64,000 nucleotides of DNA from Minicystis rosea (GTDB taxonomy: Bacteria > Myxococcota_A > Polyangia > Polyangiales > Polyangiaceae). Made by a program: the position numbers and the translations under genes. Positions 7,571 to 18,092 of the stretch are shown here, one piece after another. Under the pieces are notes generated by a model. That model was not told where the DNA came from. It was given only the letters and a program-made list of their open reading frames with translations, and made no database searches. The stretch is taken from positions 8,231,703 to 8,295,702 of the forward strand of contig CP016211.1 of assembly GCA_001931535.1 (NCBI GenBank). Direction: 5' to 3'. Every line of letters starts with the position of its first letter. Position 1 is the stretch's first letter.

Positions 7571-8980
7571 TCAGGAAGCGCGCCGCTTGCGCTTGGCTTC
7601 CTCGGCCGAGTCGTCGTCGAGATCGAAGACGTTCCCGCCGTCGCGCTCTTGGCGCGCGAAGCGGAGCGCTTCGCGCAAACCATGCTTGAGGTTGCGCAGG
7701 GTGACGAGGCGGCCGAAATCCACGCCGATGTCCACCAACGTCTCGGCCACGGCGGGGCGAATGCCGGTGAGCACGCAGCGCGCGCCGACGACCTCGACCT
7801 TGCGCATGAGCTTCATGAGGTGATCGGCCGTCTTGGTGTCGACCACTTCGACGCCGGTCAGATCGATGATGACGAAGCTCGCCTGGGTGCGCGAGACCTC
7901 GCCGAGAAGGCGGTGAACCATGTCGGCGGTGCGCCGGGAGTCGACGACGCCGATGATGGGCATGGCGAGCACGTCGTCCCAGACCTCGAGGATCGGGTTG
8001 GAGAGCTCGTCGATCGAGAAGCGCAGCCGCTCGATGAGGTTGGCCTTGGCGGCCTCGCTCTGGGCGAGCTCTTCGTTGCGGGAGCGCAGCTCCACTTCGA
8101 GCAGGCGCTGCGTGGTGACGTCCTGCGAGACGGCGAGCGCCGCGTAGATCGTGCCGTTCGCGTCGCGCAGCGGGCGGGCCGTCACGAGCAGCCGCGCGCC
8201 CTCCGGGAGGACGGCGTTGCGCAGCACCATCTCGGCCTCGGACGACTCCTCGCCGTGGAGCGCCCGCACGAGGGGCATCTCCTCGTTCGGGAAAGGCGTG
8301 ACGCCGTCGACACGGAACACGCCGAACGTGCTGCGCATGTCGCCGCCGTAGGTCTCGAGCCCCTGCCCGTTCATCTTGCGCTGGGCCGCGTTGTAGACGA
8401 GGAACTCGCCCGCCGGGTTCATGACGGTGACGCCCACGGGCAGCGCGTCGATTACCGTGCTGTGCAGCGCGTCCGCCTTCGACCGCGCGTCCTCCGATGC
8501 GGCGAGCGCGACCTCGAGCTGCTTGCGCTCGGTCACGTCGAGGGTCTGACCGCTCCAGACGAGGAAGCCTTCGGCGTCACGATGAATGGTGGCCTGCGTC
8601 TCGATCCACCGGACGTCACCGTTGCGGCGCCGGAGGCGGCCCACCCACGTCATCGGGGCGCCCGTTCGGATGCTGTGCGTCAGCATCGAATCGAGGCGGC
8701 CGCGATCCTCGGCGAGGATTCGCTCCAGCATCACGTCCGGATCGGCCCGCAGCGCAGGCTCGAGCACGTCGTAAAGCTCCGTCGCCCTGGCATTGAAGTA
8801 GACCCAGCGACTCTTCCTCGTCGCAGGATCCATCTTGGAGCAGAAGACCACGCCGGGCATCCGCTCCAGCATCTCCGTCAAAACGTTCGCGCTCGGGCTT
8901 TCGGACACCTTGTTGATCTCCTCGTCACGAATTCCGCCCCCGGGTGGTCGCACGGAATTATGCACAAACCAATCGAGCAT
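7571..8980 (-). CDS. PAS-PAS-STAS sensor/antagonist (RsbR-like)
   Basis: 469 residues, no transmembrane segment. Two PAS domains (about 30-150 and 165-285) are joined by QTLDVTERKQLE and SQDVTTQRLLEVELRSR linkers. A short coiled coil is followed by a STAS domain (about 330-440) with SFVIIDLTGVEVVDTKTADH, including Thr residues at the positions phosphorylated in RsbR-type proteins. Such proteins build stressosome-like complexes that relay a ligand or redox signal to a partner kinase. No kinase or phosphatase gene is adjacent. The C terminus is charged (EEAKRKRR). The domain call is secure; the signal is unknown. Confidence 0.85.
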   Translation of the reverse strand: MLDWFVHNSVRPPGGGIRDEEINKVSESPSANVLTEMLERMPGVVFCSKMDPATRKSRWVYFNARATELYDVLEPALRADPDVMLERILAEDRGRLDSMLTHSIRTGAPMTWVGRLRRRNGDVRWIETQATIHRDAEGFLVWSGQTLDVTERKQLEVALAASEDARSKADALHSTVIDALPVGVTVMNPAGEFLVYNAAQRKMNGQGLETYGGDMRSTFGVFRVDGVTPFPNEEMPLVRALHGEESSEAEMVLRNAVLPEGARLLVTARPLRDANGTIYAALAVSQDVTTQRLLEVELRSRNEELAQSEAAKANLIERLRFSIDELSNPILEVWDDVLAMPIIGVVDSRRTADMVHRLLGEVSRTQASFVIIDLTGVEVVDTKTADHLMKLMRKVEVVGARCVLTGIRPAVAETLVDIGVDFGRLVTLRNLKHGLREALRFARQERDGGNVFDLDDDSAEEAKRKRRAS

Positions 8981-9515
8981 GAATCACGGGCTAGAATCGC
9001 ATGTCAAGCCGAACGGCAGATTCGTGCGGCGCCTCGCATTCGAGGGAACGTGACGAGATAGGGTGTTCACCTGTGCGGCCCTCGGGGGGAGAGCGGATGG
9101 GTCCAATACCGAGAGCCCGGGGCGAAGAGTGTCAATGGGGGCCATCAAAAATGGTTGTCCGGATTGCCGAGGGCCAACGCTTCTCAATCACACGAGCGTG
9201 TGCCTCGAGCGACTCGGCCTCTCGCGACTCGTCAGGTGGCCATCGTGCACACGCGGGAGAAGGTCTCGAGGGCGCGCCCAACAGCGCACACTGTCACTGC
9301 GGCGCGATCACCACCGGAGATGCCAAGGGCAATCCGTGGCAGCGCGACATCCTCCAGCGGATTTAGCGAGGCTCGTTGCTCGGTATCGAGGTGGGCCATC
9401 GCTTCGTCAGGGTCGCATCGCGGACGCCGCCGCGAGCGGCCACGCCTCACCAGCGGGCTTCCCGGCGCGCACGTCCGTCGTGGTATCGATAGGCGTTCGT
9501 CCCAGGAGGTGTCGC
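8981..9515. other. Intergenic region upstream of the SecY-like gene
   Basis: 535 bp between divergent genes. Open frames exist on both strands, but their composition is not protein-like and the clear start of the following gene is the GTG at 9516. No RNA gene or repeat is seen. Confidence 0.5.
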
Positions 9516-11645
9516 GTGTCCGATTCTCCGCCGTCATCCACGTCCCGCGCGCCTCGCGGGCGGCTCGCGATCACGCTGGCCTTACCGCTCGCGCTCTTGT
9601 TCATGCCGCCCATCGGGCTGCCCGGGGTGGACACTTCGGGTCTGCCCGCGGCGACGGGGCGCAATCTCGATGTCTTCGCGCTCGGCGTGACGCCGTTCAT
9701 CAGCGCGAGCATGATCGTGGAGCTGTGCGCGCTGTCGTCGAGATCGTGGCGCGCGCTGCGCCACGGAGGGCCCGCGGGGCGCGCCAAGCTCGGACGGGCG
9801 ACGTTGATCCTCGCCGCGGTGCTCGCGCTGGCGCAGGCCTTCGGCATCACGAGCCTGCTGCAGCACCTTCCACTCTCGACGACGAGCGGGTTCTCAGTGC
9901 CGGTCATCCTTCTCACGATGACGGCGGGCAGCTTCCTCCTCGCGCTCGCCTCGCATCTCGCGGGCGTCTACGGGCTCGCCGGTGGCATCGCGGTGTTGAG
10001 CGTCACGAGCGCGTTCCATGGCCTGCGCTATCGGCTCGGCACGACGACGACGACGGACCTCGCGGCGTTCGCCGTGTTCGCAGCGGCGGTCGCGCTGACG
10101 ACGGCTCATGTGCTGCGTGCGGCGAAGGCGCGCCCGGAGACCGCAGCCGAGCCGACGTATCGCGAGGCGCCCGAGCGGAAGACGCGATCGTCGATCCAGA
10201 TCCCCACGCCGGCGAGCGGCATCATGCCGCTCCTCTTCTCCGCATCGCTCCTTTCGCTGCCGGCGACGCTGGGCTTGCGGACGCACATGGCCGCGCTCTC
10301 GGCCACTGCGATACGCGGTGCCTCGCTCGTCACGATCACCCTCCTCACGATCTTCTTCGCGTGGGCCTTCAATGCGCCGGCGCGGATCGGTGTGCTCGGC
10401 GCGCGCGCCGCGGAGGGCACGCCGGCCGCCGAAGTTGCCGCCGAAGCCCGCGCCGGGCTGCGCGCGGCGGCGTTGCGATCGCTCGCGTTCCTCGTGGTGC
10501 TGTTCGCCGTCGGCGAGCTCGCCGGTAGCTTCTCAGGCGCGTTGATCGGCGCGGGAGCCATCGCGCTCGCCACCGGCATGGCGCTCGACATCGCCGCGGA
10601 ATGGCGCGCGCGGCGAGCGATTCCGGATCTCGTGCCCGTGTGGCCCGAGCATCGCCCTCATGCCATCCCGATCGCGCGCGAAGCGCTCGATGTTGCGGGC
10701 ATCGCGGTTCATGCGCGCGGTGAGCATCTGCGCCGGTTGCTCCAATTCTTCGGGCCCTATGCGCCCATCGATCTGATGGTGGCCCGTGCCGACGAGGCGC
10801 AGGCCGTGAAGATCCTGACGAGCCTCCTCCTCGCGCGCCCGAAGGACGAAGCGCTCTACGCGAACAAGCCGGCGCCCGCGCCCAAAGCACGCTGGACACG
10901 CTTGGAGACGAGCCTCGCGGGCGCCATCGTCCTCGTCGGCGCCGGCACGATGATCCTGCCCGACGCGGTCTCTCCGCTCCCGCAAAAGTCGTATGCGCCG
11001 CTGCGCCCCTCGTCGCTCGAGGTCCTCGCCGTCGATGACGACGCCGATCCGTTCGAGCCGGCCCCCGAGGATTTGCCGCGCGGCGTGTCGCTCGTGGTCG
11101 AGACCGTCAATCTCGGCACACGAGGAGCTTCTTATCGACAAGGCGTGCGTCGCTATGCGCGTATCGTGAAGCTCGACGGCGAAAGCCTCGCGGAGGCGCG
11201 TGCCCGCCTCGTCACGTGGGCCGAGACGCACCTCGATCCCCACGGAGGAGGGCGCGTGTTGGCGGAGCCGATCGTCGAGGCCGAGGAAGGCTCGGACGTC
11301 GCCGAGCAGGTCGGTTTTCGCACGTACGTCGTGAAGGGCGAGCGGGTCGTCGACGGGAGCCACATTCGGAGCGTCCACGCGCAGATGGATGGCGCCGAGA
11401 CCGCGCTTCCCCGGTGGAGCGTGCGCGTCGAGCTGAGCCCCGACGGCGCCGAGCGATTCCGCGCCTTCACGGCCGCGAACGTGCGCCGGCGCGCGGCGAT
11501 CGTGGTCGACGGCGTGGTGCGCAGCGCGCCCATGATCATGAGCGAGATCCCGGGCGGCGTCATGATGATCTCCGTCGGCGCCGGCGCGCCCGAGGTGCAG
11601 GCGCGCGAGGCGGAGCGGCTCGAAAAGCAGCTCCTCGGCCGTTGA
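9516..11645 (+). CDS. SecY-like membrane protein fused to a SecD-P1-like domain
   Basis: 709 residues from a GTG behind AGGAGGT. The N-terminal ~380 residues contain several membrane segments with SecY landmarks in order: GVTPFISASMIVEL (SecY has GIMPYISASII), a GPAGRAKLGRAT loop, and ASGIMPLLFSASLLSLPATL. A middle soluble part (AREALDVAGIAVHARGEHLR to PIDLMVARADEAQAV) looks like a DUF2007 domain. Another membrane helix follows, then a C-terminal domain whose FRAFTAANVRRRAAIVVDGV and VRSAPMIMSEI match the SecD P1 head. The protein is probably not the housekeeping SecY. A role in protein export or membrane insertion is inferred. No secE or secG is near. Confidence 0.8.
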   Translation: MSDSPPSSTSRAPRGRLAITLALPLALLFMPPIGLPGVDTSGLPAATGRNLDVFALGVTPFISASMIVELCALSSRSWRALRHGGPAGRAKLGRATLILAAVLALAQAFGITSLLQHLPLSTTSGFSVPVILLTMTAGSFLLALASHLAGVYGLAGGIAVLSVTSAFHGLRYRLGTTTTTDLAAFAVFAAAVALTTAHVLRAAKARPETAAEPTYREAPERKTRSSIQIPTPASGIMPLLFSASLLSLPATLGLRTHMAALSATAIRGASLVTITLLTIFFAWAFNAPARIGVLGARAAEGTPAAEVAAEARAGLRAAALRSLAFLVVLFAVGELAGSFSGALIGAGAIALATGMALDIAAEWRARRAIPDLVPVWPEHRPHAIPIAREALDVAGIAVHARGEHLRRLLQFFGPYAPIDLMVARADEAQAVKILTSLLLARPKDEALYANKPAPAPKARWTRLETSLAGAIVLVGAGTMILPDAVSPLPQKSYAPLRPSSLEVLAVDDDADPFEPAPEDLPRGVSLVVETVNLGTRGASYRQGVRRYARIVKLDGESLAEARARLVTWAETHLDPHGGGRVLAEPIVEAEEGSDVAEQVGFRTYVVKGERVVDGSHIRSVHAQMDGAETALPRWSVRVELSPDGAERFRAFTAANVRRRAAIVVDGVVRSAPMIMSEIPGGVMMISVGAGAPEVQAREAERLEKQLLGR

Positions 11646-11809
11646 GGGGAGCGTGTCACGCGCGCGGATGACGGCCCGAAGTGCCACTTCGAATGACCAC
11701 CGCTGCATTGTGCTCCACGCGACAGCGCGCCGCGTAGCGATGCCTCGGCCGTGGATCACGCACCGATCTCGAAGGCCCGACGCGCGGAAGCGGCTATAGT
11801 CCCCGCGTC

Positions 11810-13831
11810 ATGCCCGGCACCATCGTACCCAACGACGAAGGACCGCTCGACGCGCTCATCGGCCGCGAGGTGCCCTCGGAGGTCATGCCCGGCGTGAGCT
11901 ACCGCATCACGTGGGAGCTCGGTCAGGGCGGCATGAGCGTGGTCTTCTACGCGCTCCGCGTCACGGCCGACGGCGAGATCCCGGTCGTCATCAAGATGCT
12001 CAAGCCCACCTTCGTGGTGAAGGCCGGCCCGACCGCGAGCCTCATCGTGAAGAAGGAGGCCATCGCCCTCGGCCGCCTCAACGAGCACGTCCCGCCCACG
12101 CCCTTCGTGGTGCGCTTCATCGACACGGGCACCCATCCCGTCGAGTACTGCGGCGCGACCGTCCACGTGCCTTGGGTCGTCGTCGAGTACGTGCACGGCG
12201 GCGCCGAGGGCACCACGCTCTCGGAGCGCGTCGATCACAGCCTGCAATCGACGGGGGCCGGCTTCGATCCGGCGCGCGCGGCGCACGCCATCGATTGCCT
12301 CACGAGCGGCCTCTCCGCGGTGCACGAGGTCGGCGTGATCCACCGCGATCTCAAGCCCGACAACGTGCTCTGCTGCGGCTTCGGCGAAGACGAGATCTTC
12401 AAGCTCGCCGACTTCGGCGTGGCGCGCCCGGCCGGCATCGCGACCTTCACCGGCACGGTGGTGGGCACGCCCGGCTTCGTCGCCCCCGAGCTCAGCTCGG
12501 GCGATCCGCGCGCCATCGGCTCGTGGACCGACATCTTCAGCTTGGCCGCGGTGATCTTCTTCATGCTCACCGGCGAGGAGTATTTCTCGGCGAAGACGCC
12601 GGCCGACGCCCTCGTGATGGCCATCGCCAAGGAGCGCCGCAGCATTCGCGACACGCGCGGCCTCTCGCCCGAGCTCCGCGCGCACGAGCAAGCCTGTCGA
12701 TCGATCGACTTCGCGCTCTCCAGCGCGACGGCCGGGAAGATCGAGAATCGCCCGCACCGCGCCGACGCGCTCGCCGCCATGATCGTCCCCTGGCTCCGCG
12801 TGGAGTCGACGCGATCGAGCCTCCTTTTCCGGCGTTTGAAGGCCCTCCACGACGACCGCGAGCCGGAGCTCTCGCGCTTCCGCTTTCACACCATGCGCGG
12901 CCCGAGCCAGGAAGGCGCCGTCGACGGCGCGAGCCGCTCGGCTCTCGCACCGGGCTTCGTCGTGCGCAGTGTCGCTTGGGACGGCGATGGCCGCGCGATG
13001 GCCGCGACCCACCGCGGGCTCGCGTTCTGGAACGGATCGACGTGGGGCGAGCCCAACGCCGTGGGCCTCCCCGATCCCTTGGGTGTCCGCTTCGTGCAGC
13101 GCGTGGCCGCGGGCCAATGGCTCGTCGGCGGTGACGAAGCCACCTTCGCCACGCTCGCGCCCGAAGGCGTCACCGGCGTGCAGCGGCTCGCGAACAGCCC
13201 GCTGCGCGCGTACGACAAGATCAGCGGCGACCTCGACGATCTCGCGGTCCTCGTGGGATCGAGCCCGGGCGGCCCGCCGACGTTGTGCGCGCTCGCGGGC
13301 CGGCGCTGGCTCAAGCCGCTCCCGCTCACCGACGTGGCCGCGCTCTCGTCGCTCGCGCGCATCGAAGATGCGAAGTGGCTCCTCGCCGGGCGCGGCACCG
13401 ACGGGCGCGCCTTCGTGGCCCTTTATTCACCGCTCGATTGGGAGGTGCAGCGCCTCGAAACGCCGAGCACCCGCGCGTACCTCGCCTGCGCCGGCCAAGT
13501 GGATCGCGAGATCGGCGTGGCCACCGGCATGGATGGCGCGGTCGTGGTGCGCGAGCGACAAGCCATCACGCATGAGCTCATCGAGGGCTTCGATCTCTCC
13601 GCGGCCGCCGTGGACGCGGCCGGCCGCGCCTGGGCCGCGAGCGCCGGCCGCATCTGGATGCGCAACCAGCGCGCCGGCGGCAGCCGTTGGGACGTCATCT
13701 GGGAAGACGCGAGCTTCCGCATGCCCATCGTCTCCCTCTTCGCCGATCTCGCCGGCGTCACCGCGATGACGGCTGACGGCGGCGTCATCGAAGGCCGCAT
13801 CATGCGCGTCACGCGCTCCGGCGACGATTGA
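11810..13831 (+). CDS. Hanks-type Ser/Thr protein kinase with propeller-like C terminus
   Basis: 673 residues. Kinase landmarks: glycine loop LGQGGMSVVF, ATP lysine in VVIKMLK, catalytic loop HRDLKPDNVL, DFG in KLADFGVA, and the activation segment GTPGFVAPEL. The kinase domain ends near residue 330. From about 370 on, the sequence shows repeated short strands (AWDGDGRAMAATHRGLAFW and later units) suggesting a beta-propeller rather than the PASTA tail of other kinases. There is no transmembrane helix, so it is cytoplasmic. It is flanked by unrelated genes and its substrates are unknown. Fused sensory propellers are frequent in myxobacterial kinases. Confidence 0.92.
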   Translation: MPGTIVPNDEGPLDALIGREVPSEVMPGVSYRITWELGQGGMSVVFYALRVTADGEIPVVIKMLKPTFVVKAGPTASLIVKKEAIALGRLNEHVPPTPFVVRFIDTGTHPVEYCGATVHVPWVVVEYVHGGAEGTTLSERVDHSLQSTGAGFDPARAAHAIDCLTSGLSAVHEVGVIHRDLKPDNVLCCGFGEDEIFKLADFGVARPAGIATFTGTVVGTPGFVAPELSSGDPRAIGSWTDIFSLAAVIFFMLTGEEYFSAKTPADALVMAIAKERRSIRDTRGLSPELRAHEQACRSIDFALSSATAGKIENRPHRADALAAMIVPWLRVESTRSSLLFRRLKALHDDREPELSRFRFHTMRGPSQEGAVDGASRSALAPGFVVRSVAWDGDGRAMAATHRGLAFWNGSTWGEPNAVGLPDPLGVRFVQRVAAGQWLVGGDEATFATLAPEGVTGVQRLANSPLRAYDKISGDLDDLAVLVGSSPGGPPTLCALAGRRWLKPLPLTDVAALSSLARIEDAKWLLAGRGTDGRAFVALYSPLDWEVQRLETPSTRAYLACAGQVDREIGVATGMDGAVVVRERQAITHELIEGFDLSAAAVDAAGRAWAASAGRIWMRNQRAGGSRWDVIWEDASFRMPIVSLFADLAGVTAMTADGGVIEGRIMRVTRSGDD

Positions 13832-13834
13832 GCT

Positions 13835-13871
13835 CCGCTCTCGACGCTCGACGAAGAAGCCTCGAGAGCGG
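13835..13871. terminator. Bidirectional terminator between kinase and globin genes
   Basis: A 10-bp inverted repeat (CCGCTCTCGA with TCGAGAGCGG) sits between the convergent kinase and globin stop codons. Function is inferred from position. Confidence 0.6.
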
Positions 13872-13883
13872 GCCGAGAGATCG

Positions 13884-14306
13884 CTACTCGGCAGCTTCGG
13901 CCGTGCGCGCGCCGGCGAGCATGAGCGAGGTGATCGCGCCGTAGGCCGCGCCCCATTCACGCGCGAGCTCTTCGCTCCAATCGGCGCCCGCCACTTCGGC
14001 GAGCGTGGCCACGAGCGCGTCGCCGACCCACGGATACATCTCGGGGGTGACGCCGTACTCGACGTGCTTGATACCCATCGCACCGAGCGTCTCGACGAGC
14101 CAGGGCGCGTCTTCGAGGTGATCGAGCACCGAGACGAGCGCGCCGGCGAGCATCTTCTCCTGGGTCGCGCGCGGGCTGCGATGAAACATCGGCTTCGCCT
14201 GTGGGTAGCGCGAGAAGAGGTTGTCGTAGAAACGGCTGGTGAGGTTCGGCTCGCGCTCGAGGATGAGGTCGAAGCTCGTACGCAGCAATGTAACGTTCAG
14301 TCCCAT
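13884..14306 (-). CDS. Single-domain bacterial globin, probable NO detoxification
   Basis: 140 residues, the length of a haem globin domain with no reductase part. The distal Tyr lies in FYDNLF, the CD1 Phe in KPMFHRS and the proximal His in GIKHVEYGV, followed by YPWVGDALVATL as in flavohaemoglobins and Vitreoscilla haemoglobin. It would bind O2/NO in the cytoplasm and probably act as an NO dioxygenase with an external reductase. The gene is divergent from norR. The shared region holds three inverted repeats and a sigma-54 promoter facing the globin, so expression is probably NO-induced through NorR. The ATG at 14306 gives the expected N terminus (MGLNVTLLRTSF). Confidence 0.92.
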   Translation of the reverse strand: MGLNVTLLRTSFDLILEREPNLTSRFYDNLFSRYPQAKPMFHRSPRATQEKMLAGALVSVLDHLEDAPWLVETLGAMGIKHVEYGVTPEMYPWVGDALVATLAEVAGADWSEELAREWGAAYGAITSLMLAGARTAEAAE

Positions 14307-14385
14307 TCTGAATCGCTGGCCTTTCTAAGAGCTCGGCGTGTTGCCCGGTCTTCGGGCTCGGTCGCGAGCATGCAACATCCTCTCT

Positions 14386-14401
14386 CGCACGAGCTGTGCC
14401 G
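14386..14401 (-). promoter_or_regulatory. Sigma-54 promoter for the globin gene
   Basis: Read on the minus strand: cGGCAC-a-gctc-gTGCg, with GG and GC elements 12 bases apart as in the -24/-12 consensus TGGCACG-N4-TTGCW. The start site would be about 70 bases upstream of the globin ATG. It fits the AAA+ NorR activator encoded next door. Confidence 0.72.
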
Positions 14402-14464
14402 TGAGGAATTTCGCGAGGATCCAGCGCGCCGCAGGAGGCCGCGGTCGCCTGGTCGAATCCGCAT

Positions 14465-14480
14465 GTTTCCTGGAGGAAAC
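14465..14480. promoter_or_regulatory. NorR-type operator, site 1
   Basis: Perfect inverted repeat GTTTCC-TGGA-GGAAAC. First of three related 16-base sites between the globin and norR genes. Confidence 0.7.
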
Positions 14481-14505
14481 CACGCGCCAAAAATCGCCCG
14501 CGACG

Positions 14506-14521
14506 GTCGCCTTTGGGAGAC
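14506..14521. promoter_or_regulatory. NorR-type operator, site 2
   Basis: Imperfect inverted repeat GTCGCC-TTTG-GGAGAC, sharing the GTYKCC-N4-GGARAC pattern with the other two sites; 41 bases centre-to-centre from site 1. Confidence 0.62.
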
Positions 14522-14530
14522 ACGCCCCAT

Positions 14531-14546
14531 GTCTCCTGGGGGAAAC
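14531..14546. promoter_or_regulatory. NorR-type operator, site 3
   Basis: GTCTCC-TGGG-GGAAAC, 25 bases centre-to-centre from site 2. It overlaps a possible ATG at 14529, which argues that norR really starts at 14559/14562. Confidence 0.65.
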
Positions 14547-14558
14547 TCGCACACCGTG

Positions 14559-16046
<1,488 letters not shown>

Positions 16047-16164
16047 TCGAGCCTCGGCGCTGCGCCTCGACACTTGCACCGAGCCTCCGCCAATCATCGC
16101 TCGATCGCATCTCGCGCCCCGCGGGAACTTGGCCCCCTCTCCGCAGCGCTGATACCGCCGCCAT

Positions 16165-17832
16165 ATGCGGTGGCGTCTCCTGCTCTTGCTCCCGACCTTC
16201 GGGCTCGCGTTCGCGAGCGTGAGCTGCCCGTGGACCGAGGACGCCGTCGCCGAGCCCGAGCTGCCGGCGCAAGCGGCCGCGCCTGCGAAGATCGTCACAC
16301 CCGCGAAGCCCGCCGCCGCGCCGATCCCGGAGCCTCCTCCGCCGCCTACGCCCATCAAGCCACCTCCGCCCGCCGTGATCGCGAGCGCGGCTCCCACTGC
16401 TGCTCCTTCGGATCCCGCGCTCTCACCGACGTTGCCGCCCGAGCTCGTCGACGATGGATCCGACGAGGTGAAAGATGCCGAGCCCGCGCCTCCTCCGCGC
16501 GAAACGCGTGAGGTGCTCGAGTTCGCGAGCACCGCCAAAGAGACTTGGGTGTTCGCGGAGCCTCATTGGAAGGCTCGCCGCATCGGCTATTTGCGCGCCG
16601 GCGCCATCGTCGAGCGCCGCGCCCGCCCCGCCGCCAAGAACGCCTCTTGTCCCGAGGGCTGGTATCGCATCGAGCCGCGCGGCTACGTGTGCGTGGGCGA
16701 CAAAGCCACGCTCAACCTCTTCGATCCCGTCGTCGAAGCCTCGCAAAAGCGCCCGCGGCGCGACGGCCTCCCGTACACGTACGTGATGTCGCGCTTCCCG
16801 CCGCCTCCCTTCTATTCGCGGCTCCCGAGCGCCGAAGAGGCCCTCAAGGTCGAGACCGATCTCAAAGGCCACCTGCGCAAAGCCGCGCGCATGCTCCTGG
16901 AGCCCGGTTATGTCGAGCCGCCGCCCGCCGAGTCGGTGCCGGGCATGTTGCTTTATGGCCGCTCCGCCCCGCCGCTCGGCGGCGAAAAGCGCTCGTCCGC
17001 CCTCTCCTTCGGCCGCGCCCGCGCGCGCTCCGGCTTCGCGCTGCTCTCCACCTTCGATTACGAAGGTCGCCGATATGGCCTCACCACGGAGCTGGCCGTC
17101 CTGCCCATCGATCGCACGCGCGTCATCAAGCCGAGCACCTTTCATGGCATCAAGCTGGACGACGACGTCACGCTCCCCGTCGCGTTCGTGAAGAGCCGGC
17201 ACGCGAACCGTTGGGTCGTGGGCCCGGGCGGCGCCGTCACCCGTGGTGAGCCCCTCGGCTTCCGCGAAGCCGTCCCGCTCACGGGCGCGCAAAAGCACAT
17301 CAGCGGGACTGCCTATCTCGTCGCCAAGGACGGCTCCCTCATCCAGGCCGAGCAGGCCGTGCGCGTCGATTCGTTCTCCCATGCGCCCGCCTGGGCCGCC
17401 GGCGATCGCAAGTGGATCGACGTCTCCATCCTGCGCCAAGCGCTCGTCGCCTACGTCGGCAAGAAGCCCGTGTATGCCACGCTCGTCTCCACCGGCGCCG
17501 ACGGCATCGGCGATCCGAAGAAGACGCACTCCACCATTCAAGGCGCCTTCCTCATCCACACGAAGCACCTCTCCGTGACGATGGATGACGACAAGATCGG
17601 TGACGAGTTCGACTTCCGCGACGTCCCCTTCGTTCAATACTTCACCGAGGGATTCGCGCTCCACGCCGCCTATTGGCACGACGATTTCGGCACCCCGCGC
17701 AGCCATGGCTGCGTCAACCTCGCGCCCGTCGACGCCGCCTGGCTCTTCAACTGGACCGATCCCGACGTCCCTCCCGCCTGGCACGGCGCGCTCTCGCTGC
17801 GCAAAGGCACGCTCGTCCATACGCACCCGTAG
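16165..17832 (+). CDS. L,D-transpeptidase (YkuD domain), exported
   Basis: 555 residues. An N-terminal export signal (MRWRLLLLLPTFGLAFASVS, then C) may be a lipobox. A Pro/Ala-rich linker follows (about 30-90), then a small SH3-like region around EPHWKARRIGYLRAG. The C-terminal YkuD domain ends with the catalytic pattern H-x-H...GTPRSHGCVNLAP (Cys near residue 517). Such enzymes form 3-3 peptidoglycan cross-links or attach lipoproteins in the periplasm. No partner gene is adjacent. The family call is secure; the physiological reaction is inferred. Confidence 0.9.
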   Translation: MRWRLLLLLPTFGLAFASVSCPWTEDAVAEPELPAQAAAPAKIVTPAKPAAAPIPEPPPPPTPIKPPPPAVIASAAPTAAPSDPALSPTLPPELVDDGSDEVKDAEPAPPPRETREVLEFASTAKETWVFAEPHWKARRIGYLRAGAIVERRARPAAKNASCPEGWYRIEPRGYVCVGDKATLNLFDPVVEASQKRPRRDGLPYTYVMSRFPPPPFYSRLPSAEEALKVETDLKGHLRKAARMLLEPGYVEPPPAESVPGMLLYGRSAPPLGGEKRSSALSFGRARARSGFALLSTFDYEGRRYGLTTELAVLPIDRTRVIKPSTFHGIKLDDDVTLPVAFVKSRHANRWVVGPGGAVTRGEPLGFREAVPLTGAQKHISGTAYLVAKDGSLIQAEQAVRVDSFSHAPAWAAGDRKWIDVSILRQALVAYVGKKPVYATLVSTGADGIGDPKKTHSTIQGAFLIHTKHLSVTMDDDKIGDEFDFRDVPFVQYFTEGFALHAAYWHDDFGTPRSHGCVNLAPVDAAWLFNWTDPDVPPAWHGALSLRKGTLVHTHP

Positions 17833-18092
17833 CGCCGCCGCGTAACCCGCTCGCCTCGGCCCACGGCGCCCCGCGCACGTGCGCGAGCGTGCGCGCACGG
17901 ATCGCATGACCGCGTCCTTCGATTGGCCTGCTCGCAGAGGCCATATCGCCCCGCGCCCTCACCGAGCGACGCGCGAAATGCGCGATGGAATGGCGCCGGC
18001 GAAGCATCCACGCGCGCCCGTGCCCGATACGCGTCATTGCGCGGCGCCGGCACACCGATTGCGAGACGCGAAGCCTCCCCGGAGGACTGCAC

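Noticed and set aside
14529..14558. norR start at ATG 14529
   Set aside because: It would place operator site 3 inside the coding sequence and add residues absent from NorR proteins; 14559/14562 fits better.
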